From Candidatus Wolframiiraptor sinensis (lineage in GTDB: Archaea; Thermoproteota; Nitrososphaeria_A; Caldarchaeales; Wolframiiraptoraceae), in assembly GCA_023268255.1 (NCBI GenBank), contig JALNJX010000003.1:62001-126000 (forward strand): a DNA stretch of 64,000 nt. Direction: 5' to 3'. Below the pieces are notes generated by a model. The model was given only the letters and a program-made list of their open reading frames with translations, was not told the DNA's origin and ran no database searches. Shown here in pieces: positions 34,094 through 42,662 of the stretch; position 1 is the stretch's first letter; every line of letters starts with the position of its first letter. The position numbers were made by a program, and so were the translations under genes.

Positions 34094-34584
34094 AGCCTCC
34101 TCGCCATCACATAAGCATCCTCGCCATCAACATAATATCCCCTCGAGATTTTGACGATCTCGAATCCGAGCCTCCGGTAAAGCGAGATGGCGGGATCATT
34201 CGAGACTCTAACCTCCAAGAATGCTTCCGAGCACCTGTATTCTTCCTTGAGTATTTCCAGCGCCTTTGTCAGTAGCGCGGTCGCGATCCCCATTCTCCTG
34301 TGCTCGGGGAGAACGGCTATGGAGATGATGTGGCCGAGCCTCTTCATGTTCAGCTTATCGAGCTTTGAGAGCCCATGCTCAACCCTGCACATCACGTAGC
34401 CCACGACCTCATCGCCGACCTCCGCGACCAGAAATGCTTTGGGATAGCTTTGGAGAATCGAGTCGAAGAAGAAGTAGGTGTAGTTTTCGGGGAGGCATAG
34501 CCTGTTTATCATCATCACGCGCGGTAGATCCGCTGGCGAGGCTTGCCTGATCTGCACGGTCTGACTCTTATCATCGATCACCAT
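34090..34584 (-). CDS. rimI: N-alpha-acetyltransferase, RimI/Ard1-like GNAT
   Basis: A 164-residue GNAT enzyme that acetylates protein N-termini. It shows IRQASPADLPRVMMINRLCLPENY at the start (archaeal Ard1/RimI pattern), the acetyl-CoA binding loop VLPEHRRMGIATAL near residue 93, LEVRVSNDPAISLYRRLGF near residue 122 and a final YYVDGEDAYVM. RimI genes often neighbour kae1 in archaea, but here kae1 is 15 kb away. Confidence 0.88.
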   Translation of the reverse strand: MVIDDKSQTVQIRQASPADLPRVMMINRLCLPENYTYFFFDSILQSYPKAFLVAEVGDEVVGYVMCRVEHGLSKLDKLNMKRLGHIISIAVLPEHRRMGIATALLTKALEILKEEYRCSEAFLEVRVSNDPAISLYRRLGFEIVKISRGYYVDGEDAYVMARRL

Positions 34585-34641
34585 AGCCTAGTCTTCCTCT
34601 AGCTATGAGCGTGATGCAGCCCCCTTTTATCTTCTCCCCTC

Positions 34642-35190
34642 TTATTCCCACCACTTCTTCCTCAGCGGCATGGCTATTGTCTCCCTAACCTCGAATCTTC
34701 TCCTAATCACGGGGCCGATCATCTCCCTCGAGGATGAGGCTTTAGCGACTATGGCCGTATCCGCTCCCCGCCCTGTCCCCCCAACGCCTATAACCACCTG
34801 ACCGGTTTTTAGAGCCCCTTCATCAACCGCTATCAATATCACCTCGATTGCCACCTTGAACCCTTGGCCCAGCATGTAGAGCGCGTTTCTCATCTTGTCC
34901 ATTCCGCGCCTATGCAGGGGCAGATTCGCCTCATCCACAACCACTCCCCCGAGATCGGTTATGCTCTTCCTGATCCTCGTCGAGATCCTCTCATATGATA
35001 CGACTATGACCTGAGCTCTGCCTTGGAGCTTCTCAGCGAAATTCAGCCCCGTCTTCCCCGAAGTGCTCGAGACGACTACAGCCCGGATATCGCCCTCCTC
35101 AAGCCTCCTGGAGACCGCCTCTACGACGGCCTCGGTATTCGCCGGTCCAGGCTTCTCAAAATACCTGCAGACCTTATCGCTAAACGCCAT
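34642..35190 (-). CDS. Stand-alone pyruvate kinase C-terminal-like domain protein
   Basis: A 182-residue protein equal to the C-terminal (PK_C) domain of pyruvate kinase without the barrel. Key segments are GPANTEAVVEAVSRRLEEGDI near residue 16, VVVSSTSGKTGLNFAE near residue 38 and GLGG-like GVGGTGRGADTA near residue 146. In pyruvate kinase this domain binds effectors; here it may be a sensor or have a separate reaction. Stand-alone copies are common in archaea and uncharacterised. It is divergent from the site-2 protease gene. Confidence 0.82.
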   Translation of the reverse strand: MAFSDKVCRYFEKPGPANTEAVVEAVSRRLEEGDIRAVVVSSTSGKTGLNFAEKLQGRAQVIVVSYERISTRIRKSITDLGGVVVDEANLPLHRRGMDKMRNALYMLGQGFKVAIEVILIAVDEGALKTGQVVIGVGGTGRGADTAIVAKASSSREMIGPVIRRRFEVRETIAMPLRKKWWE

Positions 35191-35278
35191 GATTGGATTG
35201 CGTTTCCCCCAGATATATTTCTTCGGCAGGTCTCGTAAACTATTAAAGTCGCCGGCTGAATTCTCGACGAGGAAGGTC

Positions 35279-36382
35279 TTGGAATACTATAGTGAGCTCG
35301 AGGAGCTGAAGAGAGCGGTCTCGGAGCATTTTACGGTAGAGAACGTGTTTTATGAGGCCGGGATACTCACGTTTCAGGTCGCGGAGAGGGAGATTAAGGA
35401 TAGATTCCGAAAGCTTTACAAAGATCTGAGGAGGCTCGGGTATCTTCCAGCTGCCAGGCTGCAGGATGGCAAGGTCGTGATTAGGGTGTTCAGATATCGC
35501 GAGCCGGCTCTGGGCTGGATGCGGTACAGGAATCTCCCGCTGATACTATTCATCGCCACGCTGGCGGCGGTCTTCGTGGACGGATTTCTCAGAGCCTCAT
35601 CCCCCGGCTACGATATCCTGCTCGGCGAAAGAAGCATCCTCGACAAATTCCTCGAAGCAAGCCTCTTCACGATATTCCTGATGATGATCATCGGATTACA
35701 TGAGCTCGGCCACCTCGCATCGGCTAGGAGAAGTGGAATGGAGGCCACGCTCCCCTACTTCATACCGGGGATACCCGGCATGATCCCGACATTCGGCGCG
35801 GTGATCTTCCAGAAAGAGCCGATAATCAATAGAGATGATATGTTTGATCTCGGGATCAGTGGCCCCATCATGAGCTTCATCATAAGCCTCCTCGCATCGA
35901 TCTTCGTCGTGAAGGTTCAGACTCTCTGGCTCACGGAAGCCGAGTACCTCAAAGTGGTTGAGGCTATTAAGAGCCGCGGGGGAAGCTTCCTTCCAGCGCC
36001 GCTAATAATGGAGCTGATAATGATTCTATCGGCTGTTCCCGGGAAGGTTCCACTCATAGCGGGAGTAACGGGCTTCGCCGCGTGGCTCGGCTTCCTAGTC
36101 ACGGCGCTTAACCTCCTGCCGATATGGCAGCTGGATGGATCCAAGATCTTCAGGAGCCTTCTCACACCGAGGCAGCATAGGATCGCCAGCTACATATCTC
36201 TTGCATTCTTGGCGGTGATGGGCTACTTCTTCATCGCGATACTCTTCTTACTCCTGATGTCCCGGATGCCGGATATACCTCCCCTTGACGAGGTCTCGCC
36301 GTTATCGAGGGGAAGGAAGCTCCTATTCGCGGCAGTCCTGCTTATGATTGCCCTCAGCTTTGTCCCCGCATACTCCTTCTAA
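35279..36382 (+). CDS. Site-2 protease family membrane metalloprotease (M50)
   Basis: An intramembrane zinc protease of the M50 family, about 367 residues. A soluble N-terminal region (to residue 80) precedes hydrophobic segments. The zinc motif is GLHELGHLA near residue 139 and the third ligand is in NLLPIWQLDGSKI near residue 280, which matches the family NLLP-x2-QLDG. About six transmembrane segments are visible. The frame is open from 35063 but that part overlaps the divergent gene, so the TTG at 35279 with GAGGAAGG upstream is preferred. The substrate, perhaps a membrane-bound regulator, is unknown. Confidence 0.87.
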   Translation: MEYYSELEELKRAVSEHFTVENVFYEAGILTFQVAEREIKDRFRKLYKDLRRLGYLPAARLQDGKVVIRVFRYREPALGWMRYRNLPLILFIATLAAVFVDGFLRASSPGYDILLGERSILDKFLEASLFTIFLMMIIGLHELGHLASARRSGMEATLPYFIPGIPGMIPTFGAVIFQKEPIINRDDMFDLGISGPIMSFIISLLASIFVVKVQTLWLTEAEYLKVVEAIKSRGGSFLPAPLIMELIMILSAVPGKVPLIAGVTGFAAWLGFLVTALNLLPIWQLDGSKIFRSLLTPRQHRIASYISLAFLAVMGYFFIAILFLLLMSRMPDIPPLDEVSPLSRGRKLLFAAVLLMIALSFVPAYSF

Positions 36383-37463
36383 TGGGCTTGGCATGCGGCT
36401 TCTCGAGTATGAGGATGCGAGCCTCCCTTGTATACCTCCTCAATACGTAGGTCAGCATATCCTCCGGTGTGTCAAAGCACCTGATGTCGAGGAGCCTTCT
36501 CATAATGCTTCGGGGGAGCGTCGTGACCAGGGCTATCTTCCTATCACCGGGGATAGCTCGGATTAGCCTTGCGAGAGCTCGGTCGAGCTGGGTTCCGCCG
36601 CCATCGAGAATAGCCTCCATGAATGATTTTGATCCGAGGCCGCGGCTGCATTCCGCCACGAGCCCTATCAGACCCCCATCTACCACTGAGTCCCTTAGAA
36701 GACCGATAATGTGGGCGATGAGCTGGAATGAGGAGTCCCGGGGCCTTCCGCCGCAGCCTGCCAAGACGGCATCGAAGTCCTCAACCGGGATCTCGCACTC
36801 CGTGCCGTAGACGCTTTTAGCTACATCCTCCGCGTCGCCCATGTACAGGCGATCATTGAGCACGGTGATGGCCCACGGCCTCAGCCCCTCGACCAGCCGG
36901 CTCCACGCCCGCATGATATCCGCTTGAATGTCCTCTGAGAGATCGACTTCGGCGAAGCCTCCGAGAACCAATGCCTCCCGAAGCGAGGCTTTTCCGAATA
37001 ATCCATGGGGCTCCGAGGCCGTGAAGATCAGCTTCACGGAGCCGTCGAGAAGCTCCTTCACGACCCTCATTCCCGCAAACTCCTCCATTTCACAGTCCCT
37101 TACATCCAGTATCTCGGCTCTTACGCCATACTCCTTTAACCCCTTCTTCGCATCCTCCCAGCCCTCGGATGGATCGAGCCTCCAGCTCGACACGATCACC
37201 CTAATCTTATCCGAGTATTGCTCGAGGGAGTCGGCGAGATGCCTCAAGATTATTAGGGGCAGCTTGTCCCCCGAGTGATCATAAAGTATCGTGAAGCCTC
37301 TTGAACCCGCATCTCTCCCAATATTGTCCGCGAACGCGCCGACCTCCCTCCAGAGCTTCTCATCGGGCTTAAGCTCCCTGGGCTCGAGTATCCTGTATCT
37401 TAGATCATCCGGGATCTCGAGCGAGACCTCAGTGCCCCCATACCTGAACCAGATCTCCGGCAT
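36354..37463 (-). CDS. LarA-like (DUF2088) protein
   Basis: A 369-residue protein with the two-domain layout of nickel-pincer lactate racemase LarA. The N-terminal part has ILYDHSGDKLPL near residue 58, where LarA has a D-H-T-R-P-T-P motif. The SEPHGLFG segment near residue 150 keeps the EPH of LarA. The C-terminal domain has AVLAGCGGRPRDSSFQ near residue 232 and GLIGLVAECSRGLGS near residue 263, both typical. The altered first motif suggests a different substrate. It overlaps the convergent protease gene by 29 bases. Confidence 0.72.
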   Translation of the reverse strand: MPEIWFRYGGTEVSLEIPDDLRYRILEPRELKPDEKLWREVGAFADNIGRDAGSRGFTILYDHSGDKLPLIILRHLADSLEQYSDKIRVIVSSWRLDPSEGWEDAKKGLKEYGVRAEILDVRDCEMEEFAGMRVVKELLDGSVKLIFTASEPHGLFGKASLREALVLGGFAEVDLSEDIQADIMRAWSRLVEGLRPWAITVLNDRLYMGDAEDVAKSVYGTECEIPVEDFDAVLAGCGGRPRDSSFQLIAHIIGLLRDSVVDGGLIGLVAECSRGLGSKSFMEAILDGGGTQLDRALARLIRAIPGDRKIALVTTLPRSIMRRLLDIRCFDTPEDMLTYVLRRYTREARILILEKPHAKPIRRSMRGQS

Positions 37464-37551
37464 TACTCCGAGCGTTCTCCAGCGAGCCAGATATTTTAGG
37501 AGTGAGGCTTAAAGGCAGGCTCTCATAGGCTATTAGCCGGAGATCTCCGGG

Positions 37552-39138
37552 ATGATCGCTGATGAGGGCAGGCTGAGGGAGGCTTGTAGGGCGGCCGCAT
37601 CCCTCATCATCGAGTTGGGCATCAGCGTTGAGAAAGCGAAAAGGGTCGTGGCCAAGGAATATGGGCTCGGAAGGGTTCCCACAAACCTCGAGATCCTTGA
37701 GAATGTGCCAGAAAGCGCTCGGGAGAGGCTCAGGAAAATTCTCGTGAAGAAGCCTGTGAAGACTGTTTCCGGGATAGCGACGATAACCGTGATGAACCCG
37801 ATGAAGGCCTGCCCTCATGGCGGCTGCATATACTGCCCGGGAGGAGGTGATGCTCCGAAAAGCCATACTGGCGAGGAGGAAACCGTTAAGCTCGCGCGGC
37901 TGCATGATTATGATCCCTATCTCCAGGCCTGGTCGCAGGTCGAGAAGCTTAAGCGCATGGGACACGATGTCGATAAGGTCGAGCTCATAATAATAGCCGG
38001 GACATTCACCGCGCTTCCCCAGGGATATCAGAGGTGGTTCATAAAGAGGTGTCTCGACGCGTTCAACGGCGTTGAGTCGAGCTCGCTCGAGGATGCCCTG
38101 AGAAGGGCGGAGGTCTCGCATCGTATTCACGTCTCGGGCATAACCGTTGAGACTAGACCGGATTGGGCGAGACTTCCTCAAGCTCAGCGGCTTCTCGAGC
38201 TCGGGATCACCAGGGTCGAGCTCGGGGTCCAGGCGATTGACGATGAGATCTACAGGCTCGTGAATCGCGGGCACGCGGTCGAGGACGTGGTTGAGGCAAC
38301 GCAGGTATTGAAGGATCTGGGCTTCAAGGTCGGCTACCACCTAATGCCAAACCTACCTGGATCAAGCCTCGAGAAGGATCTAGAAATGTATGAGAGGATC
38401 TGGCGCGACTCGAGGTTTAGGCCCGATCAGGTCAAGATTTACCCGACTCTCGTTCTTCCGGGCACGCGCCTTTACGAGCTCTGGAAGTCCGGCCTCTACG
38501 AGCCATATAGCGATGAGGAGCTGGTGGAGCTTCTCGCGAAATGGCTTGAGCTCACCCCGCCATACGCCAGGATTCAGAGGATTCAGCGCGAGATACCTTT
38601 GAGGCTCGCTGCCGCCGGAAACAGGATCGCGAATCTGAGGGATGCTGTCGAGGAGAGGCTCAGGATAAGGGGGCTCAGGTGCAGGTGCATAAGATGCAGG
38701 GAGTATGGGCATAGGCTACTCAGGGATCGCGTGCACGCTAGGCCGGAGGATGGAAGGATAATCGTGAGAAGATACGAAGCATCCGGAGGTCTCGAGTGCT
38801 TCATCTCCTATGAGGATCCCGCGAAGGACGTGTTATTCGCATTTCTCAGGCTGAGGCTTCCATCTAGGATCTTGAGGCCGGAGCTTGAGGGAGCGGCCAT
38901 GGTGAGGGAGCTCCATGTTTATGGCAAGATGATACCGGTCGGCGGATCGCCTGAGATCTCATCGGCCCAGCACATTGGGATCGGCTCGCTACTCCTAAGG
39001 GAGGCGGAAAGGATGAGCGCCGAGGAGCTCGATGCGAGAAAGATCGTCGTGATAAGCGGCGTGGGCGTCAGGAGATACTACTACCGCCATGGATATAAGC
39101 TGGAGGGACCTTATGTGAGCAAAAAACTAGCCGGGTGA
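37552..39138 (+). CDS. Elp3-type tRNA U34 carboxymethyl transferase (radical SAM + GNAT)
   Basis: A 528-residue Elp3 homologue that makes carboxymethyl-type modifications at wobble uridine of tRNA. The radical SAM domain has CPHGGCIYCPGG near residue 92 with the extended Elp3 cluster spacing, and LGVQAIDDEIYRLVNRGH near residue 224. After a linker, the C-terminal GNAT domain contains AQHIGIGSLLLREAERMSAEE and GVRRYYYRHGYKLEGPYV. It is single-subunit, as in other archaea. The glycosyltransferase gene follows 4 bases after its stop. Confidence 0.94.
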   Translation: MIADEGRLREACRAAASLIIELGISVEKAKRVVAKEYGLGRVPTNLEILENVPESARERLRKILVKKPVKTVSGIATITVMNPMKACPHGGCIYCPGGGDAPKSHTGEEETVKLARLHDYDPYLQAWSQVEKLKRMGHDVDKVELIIIAGTFTALPQGYQRWFIKRCLDAFNGVESSSLEDALRRAEVSHRIHVSGITVETRPDWARLPQAQRLLELGITRVELGVQAIDDEIYRLVNRGHAVEDVVEATQVLKDLGFKVGYHLMPNLPGSSLEKDLEMYERIWRDSRFRPDQVKIYPTLVLPGTRLYELWKSGLYEPYSDEELVELLAKWLELTPPYARIQRIQREIPLRLAAAGNRIANLRDAVEERLRIRGLRCRCIRCREYGHRLLRDRVHARPEDGRIIVRRYEASGGLECFISYEDPAKDVLFAFLRLRLPSRILRPELEGAAMVRELHVYGKMIPVGGSPEISSAQHIGIGSLLLREAERMSAEELDARKIVVISGVGVRRYYYRHGYKLEGPYVSKKLAG

Positions 39139-39142
39139 TCTC

Positions 39143-40240
39143 ATGCGACTAAGTAGGGAGGTCATCTACGCGGCGGCCATAGCCTCATTCACCCTCTCAT
39201 TCATCATTCATAGCCCGGGTTTATCGAGAAACATTTACTCGGATATAGTCTCGTTCTGGTATAGGGAGGGATGGTATGAGCGCCTCAAGATACCGTATAT
39301 AGAGGCTTCCTTTGAGTATCCCCCGCTCGCGGGCTTCTTGACCTTCCTCGCGGCCATAAGCTCAAATCTCATTTCATATTACTCGATCTTCTCCGCGATA
39401 ATCCTCATCTTCTACATGCTAATGATTGAAGTGGTTATCAGATTTTGCGATGAAAGAGGCATCGGGCTCGAGTATGCCCTGATCCTCTTATGCCTCAGCC
39501 CATCCATGATCCTCTACTCAGTCTACAACTATGACACGATTTTTGCATCCCTCCTCGTTCTCTCTCTATTTCTGCTGGTTAGAGGCAGGCTCACGTCCTC
39601 CGCGATAGCATTCTCAACGGCGGCCCTTGTCAAGCTCATAAACCTCATCACGCTACCATTCATCCTGCTCTACGTTGAGGGGTGGAGAAATCGCGTGAAG
39701 TATGCGCTGATCTCGATAGGAATCTTCGCCTCCGTGAATCTCGCGCTCTGGCTCCTGAACCCAGCATTCATAAAAGGCACATATCTATATCACGTCGAGT
39801 GGGGTCTCGAGAACGCCTGGTACCTAATCCTATTCCCCAGCAGCGGGTCGTGGGACACTGCGAAGATCTTCGGCGCGGCCCTAATGATCTACGGCCTTCT
39901 GAAGGTATACCTTCAGGATGGCGCAGGCTTGATCGAGAGGGTATTCATGGCCTTATCCGTTTTCCTGCTGACGAACTACGTCTTCACGCCCCAGATGCTT
40001 CTCTGGCTCCTCCCGCTCCTAGCCATGATGGGGAGGCTGCCAATACCATACTTCTTCCTCGACCTCGCCAACGCGGGAATAATAATTCTCTGGTTCGAGA
40101 CCCCGAATCCGCTCGCGCCGGGCTCGCCGCCCCAGATCCTCGCTGCCCTCAGGGCGCTAATGCTATTCCTCATACTCGCAGAGGTCTACTTCGCATCGAG
40201 GGGTGCTAGAATTGCTGAGAAGATTAGGGAGATGGCTTAG
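39143..40240 (+). CDS. Membrane glycosyltransferase, GT-C fold (GT87/PIG-M-like)
   Basis: A 365-residue multi-span membrane protein of GT-C type. After the first transmembrane segment comes an extracytoplasmic loop with SDIVSFWYREGWY and FEYPPLAGFLT; the acidic residue and the YPP motif are typical of polyprenyl-phosphate-sugar-dependent mannosyltransferases. About nine hydrophobic segments follow. It would transfer a sugar from a lipid carrier on the outer face; acceptor unknown. It lies between elp3 and a second GT-C gene that it overlaps by 38 bases. Confidence 0.75.
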   Translation: MRLSREVIYAAAIASFTLSFIIHSPGLSRNIYSDIVSFWYREGWYERLKIPYIEASFEYPPLAGFLTFLAAISSNLISYYSIFSAIILIFYMLMIEVVIRFCDERGIGLEYALILLCLSPSMILYSVYNYDTIFASLLVLSLFLLVRGRLTSSAIAFSTAALVKLINLITLPFILLYVEGWRNRVKYALISIGIFASVNLALWLLNPAFIKGTYLYHVEWGLENAWYLILFPSSGSWDTAKIFGAALMIYGLLKVYLQDGAGLIERVFMALSVFLLTNYVFTPQMLLWLLPLLAMMGRLPIPYFFLDLANAGIIILWFETPNPLAPGSPPQILAALRALMLFLILAEVYFASRGARIAEKIREMA

Positions 40241-41522
40241 CATAGGGTCGGAGCGTAGGCTCAGGGTCTGGTTGATAGGATTAACGCTGACAATTCTAGT
40301 ATTCAAGATCCTGATAATACCATATCCATGGCCTGAGCTTCCGCCGGAATCATGCACTTACCCGCCTGTCGATGGCGCTAAATGCGGCTTCGTATTCGAT
40401 GAGGCGCACTATATCCCCGCGGTCAGGCAAATGCTCAGAGGACAGGCGGCTAATAATGAGCACCCGCCGCTCTCGAAAGCGCTGATGATGCTCGGCATAC
40501 TGATCTTCGGCGACAATCCATATGGCTGGAGAACGCTCATAACGATTTGTGGAGCGGCCTCGGTATATCTCTTGGGCTTGCTCGCGTATATACTGACTGG
40601 GAGCTTCAGGGCCTCCGTGATTGCCGCCGCATTATTCGGCTTCGACATCACATCATTCAACATCAGCTCAATAGCAATACTCGATGCTCCGGCCTTGGCG
40701 TTCTCGCTCCTCGGAGCATACCTCTATCTCAGGAGGAAGCTCATCTTCTCCGGCCTATTATTCGGCCTGGCCCTGCTCTCAAAGTTCTCCACAGCCTTTA
40801 TTCTAGCCACGATACTGCTCTACGACTTGGCGAGAGCATCCTATAGGGGAAAATCATTCAGCGATGCAATGAGGAGCTGGATATGGGTGGTCGAGAGGAC
40901 GTGCTTCACGGCGATAATAGTCCTGGCCGCGGGCTTAGGGATCTATGATTACGCCTATGGAGCATTCCAGACACCATTCGAGCACCTTGACTTCATCCTT
41001 AACTACCACTTCGGGTTAAGGTTCTCGGAGGGCGATGCTGTGGACATGCCTCTCTCTTGGACGAACCCCATATCCCAGTTTCCCAAGGCAGGTTACTTCG
41101 TTGTAGCTGTTCAGGTGGATTCGCTAAAGACCTATCACCCGATAGCCTATTACGGGATGCAGACTCCTCTCTGGTGGATGACCTGGATAGTATTCATCTT
41201 CGCGATCTACTTAGCGTATCTGAGGATTAGGGCTGGAGAGTTCCCGGGCTTGGAGCTCTTCACGCTCTTCTGGCTTTTCATGAACTACCTGATCTACTTC
41301 CCGCTCGCGCACATCCTCCACCGCTGGGTCTACTCATTCTACTTCTACAACTCAGTCCCTGCGATAGCAATAGCGATATCTAAGATGCTCGAGGGCGAGA
41401 AGTTCTCCGAGCTGGTACTCTGCCTCCTCCTCATCAGCCAGTTATGCTACTTCTTTTACTTCTTCCCGGTCAAGCCGCAGTGGTTCATCGACTTCCTTCT
41501 CTGGCTCGGCCTTCCAGCCTAG
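40203..41522 (+). CDS. PMT-like dolichyl-phosphate-mannose--protein mannosyltransferase (GT39)
   Basis: A 439-residue GT-C membrane enzyme of the protein O-mannosyltransferase type. The first outer loop contains FVFDEAHYIPA near residue 63, with the catalytic-type DE pair, followed by NNEHPPLSKALM near residue 84, both diagnostic of GT39. About nine further hydrophobic spans follow. It probably mannosylates surface proteins using lipid-linked mannose, which could come from the DPM-like enzyme at 12.2 kb. The GTG start at 40203 overlaps the upstream gene, suggesting coupling. Confidence 0.83.
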   Translation: MLELLRRLGRWLSIGSERRLRVWLIGLTLTILVFKILIIPYPWPELPPESCTYPPVDGAKCGFVFDEAHYIPAVRQMLRGQAANNEHPPLSKALMMLGILIFGDNPYGWRTLITICGAASVYLLGLLAYILTGSFRASVIAAALFGFDITSFNISSIAILDAPALAFSLLGAYLYLRRKLIFSGLLFGLALLSKFSTAFILATILLYDLARASYRGKSFSDAMRSWIWVVERTCFTAIIVLAAGLGIYDYAYGAFQTPFEHLDFILNYHFGLRFSEGDAVDMPLSWTNPISQFPKAGYFVVAVQVDSLKTYHPIAYYGMQTPLWWMTWIVFIFAIYLAYLRIRAGEFPGLELFTLFWLFMNYLIYFPLAHILHRWVYSFYFYNSVPAIAIAISKMLEGEKFSELVLCLLLISQLCYFFYFFPVKPQWFIDFLLWLGLPA

Positions 41523-41718
41523 AGGGCGCGGTCGCCATCACGTACCCCATCCAGCCGGCGATAAAGCATAGGCCCAGCACTATTGCCAGAACTGGCATCT
41601 TCACCGCGAGCTGGGGATCAAGCGATGTAAGACCAAAGAACCATAGGATGTAGAATACTGCGAAAGCCGCTGCGCCGACCATCATGATAAGCCCAATAAC
41701 CTTCACGAAACTCACCAT
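41485..41718 (-). CDS. Small two-span membrane protein
   Basis: A 77-residue hydrophobic protein with two predicted transmembrane helices (about residues 5-28 and 41-62) and a basic C-terminal tail (SRLEGRAREGSR). I do not recognise it. It converges on the PMT-like gene, overlapping by 38 bases, and is divergent from the winged-helix membrane gene. No function is proposed. Confidence 0.6.
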   Translation of the reverse strand: MVSFVKVIGLIMMVGAAAFAVFYILWFFGLTSLDPQLAVKMPVLAIVLGLCFIAGWMGYVMATAPSRLEGRAREGSR

Positions 41719-41813
41719 CCCCTAATCACCACTCGAGCATTATCCAATGGGCTGTCATCACGCGGCATAACGAGATTTTTAAGGATGATATGGAGGGGTT
41801 ATGGGCGTGGCCG

Positions 41814-42241
41814 ATGATGGGGCAGGAGGATGAGTTCTACAAGCTCAGGGGAAAACTCTCCAGGTCTACATCTACCTGCTTAAGGCGGGGAGGCCTGTCG
41901 GGGTGAGGGAGCTTCAGAGGGCTCTCGGCTTCTCGAGCCCCAGCGTCGCCCACCACCACCTCGAGAAGCTCAGGGAGATGGGACTGGTCTCGAGGGATGA
42001 GGGGAACAGATACCTGGCTCAGGAGAAGGTTGATGTCGGGATGCTGAGGATGTTCGTGCTCTTGGGCGGCAGGCTCATCCCCAGGATGATCTTCTACGCT
42101 GTCTTCATAACTGCACTCCTCGCCCTGTATGTGGCCCAAAGCTTCCCGGACGTGAACCTGCATGCGGTCGCCCTCGGCGGCTTCTCCTCCCTCTTCCTCT
42201 GGATCGAGACCTTAAGAATCTGGAGGCACCGATCCTGGTAG
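41814..42241 (+). pseudogene. Winged-helix regulator with C-terminal membrane helices, frameshifted near its start
   Basis: ATG 41814 (or 41817) reads MGQEDEFYKLRGK, after which the sensible frame changes between about 41851 and 41862, at GGGGAAAA, and continues LQVYIYLLKAGRPVGVRELQ. This is a winged-helix DNA-binding domain (LGFSSPSVAHHHLEKLREMGLV) followed by two hydrophobic segments (IFYAVFITALLALYVA and a second at LHAVALGGFSSLFLWI). One added base restores a continuous protein of about 140 residues. A membrane-tethered regulator of its neighbours is plausible. If the shift is real, the intact part begins at GTG 41903. Confidence 0.65.
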
Positions 42242-42260
42242 CGTTCTAACTGATAGAATT

Positions 42261-42635
42261 ATGGGGGTGATCAGCATAGCTATGCCCGTGAATAAGCGGC
42301 TGATCCTCCTGATGGTCTCGGCGCTAATCCTAGCCTTCTTCATAAACCAGGCCATAAACCTGGCTCAAGCAGGCATGCGCTCCAGCTTGCAAGCGAGTGA
42401 GATCGAGCAATCAACAACGGCTCCCGCAGCAATCCTCAAGGCAACCATCGGGGAAACCACCGAGAAAATAGCCACGAAAACCTCCCAGCTCGAGAGAGCG
42501 CCCGGGGAAGCTTATGGGAGTGAGGGCGAGCGGCCGCTGGGGCAGAAAGAACCCTCTCTACCGCTGAACTTAGTGTTCTCGCTGATCGCGGCGGCCTCGG
42601 CCTTCTTCTTAGCCAGGCGTACAAAACTTAAATAA
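42261..42635 (+). CDS. Secreted or membrane-anchored protein of unknown function
   Basis: A 124-residue protein with an N-terminal hydrophobic segment (RLILLMVSALILAFFIN), a polar Ser/Thr/Glu-rich middle (residues 38-98) and a C-terminal hydrophobic span (LNLVFSLIAAASAFFLA) ending in basic residues. This is the layout of an exported, C-terminally anchored surface protein. I do not recognise a domain. It lies 19 bases after the winged-helix membrane gene and 27 before the next membrane protein, so the three may form an operon. Confidence 0.6.
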   Translation: MGVISIAMPVNKRLILLMVSALILAFFINQAINLAQAGMRSSLQASEIEQSTTAPAAILKATIGETTEKIATKTSQLERAPGEAYGSEGERPLGQKEPSLPLNLVFSLIAAASAFFLARRTKLK

Positions 42636-42662
42636 CATCCTTAGAAAGATTGCGAATCGGAA

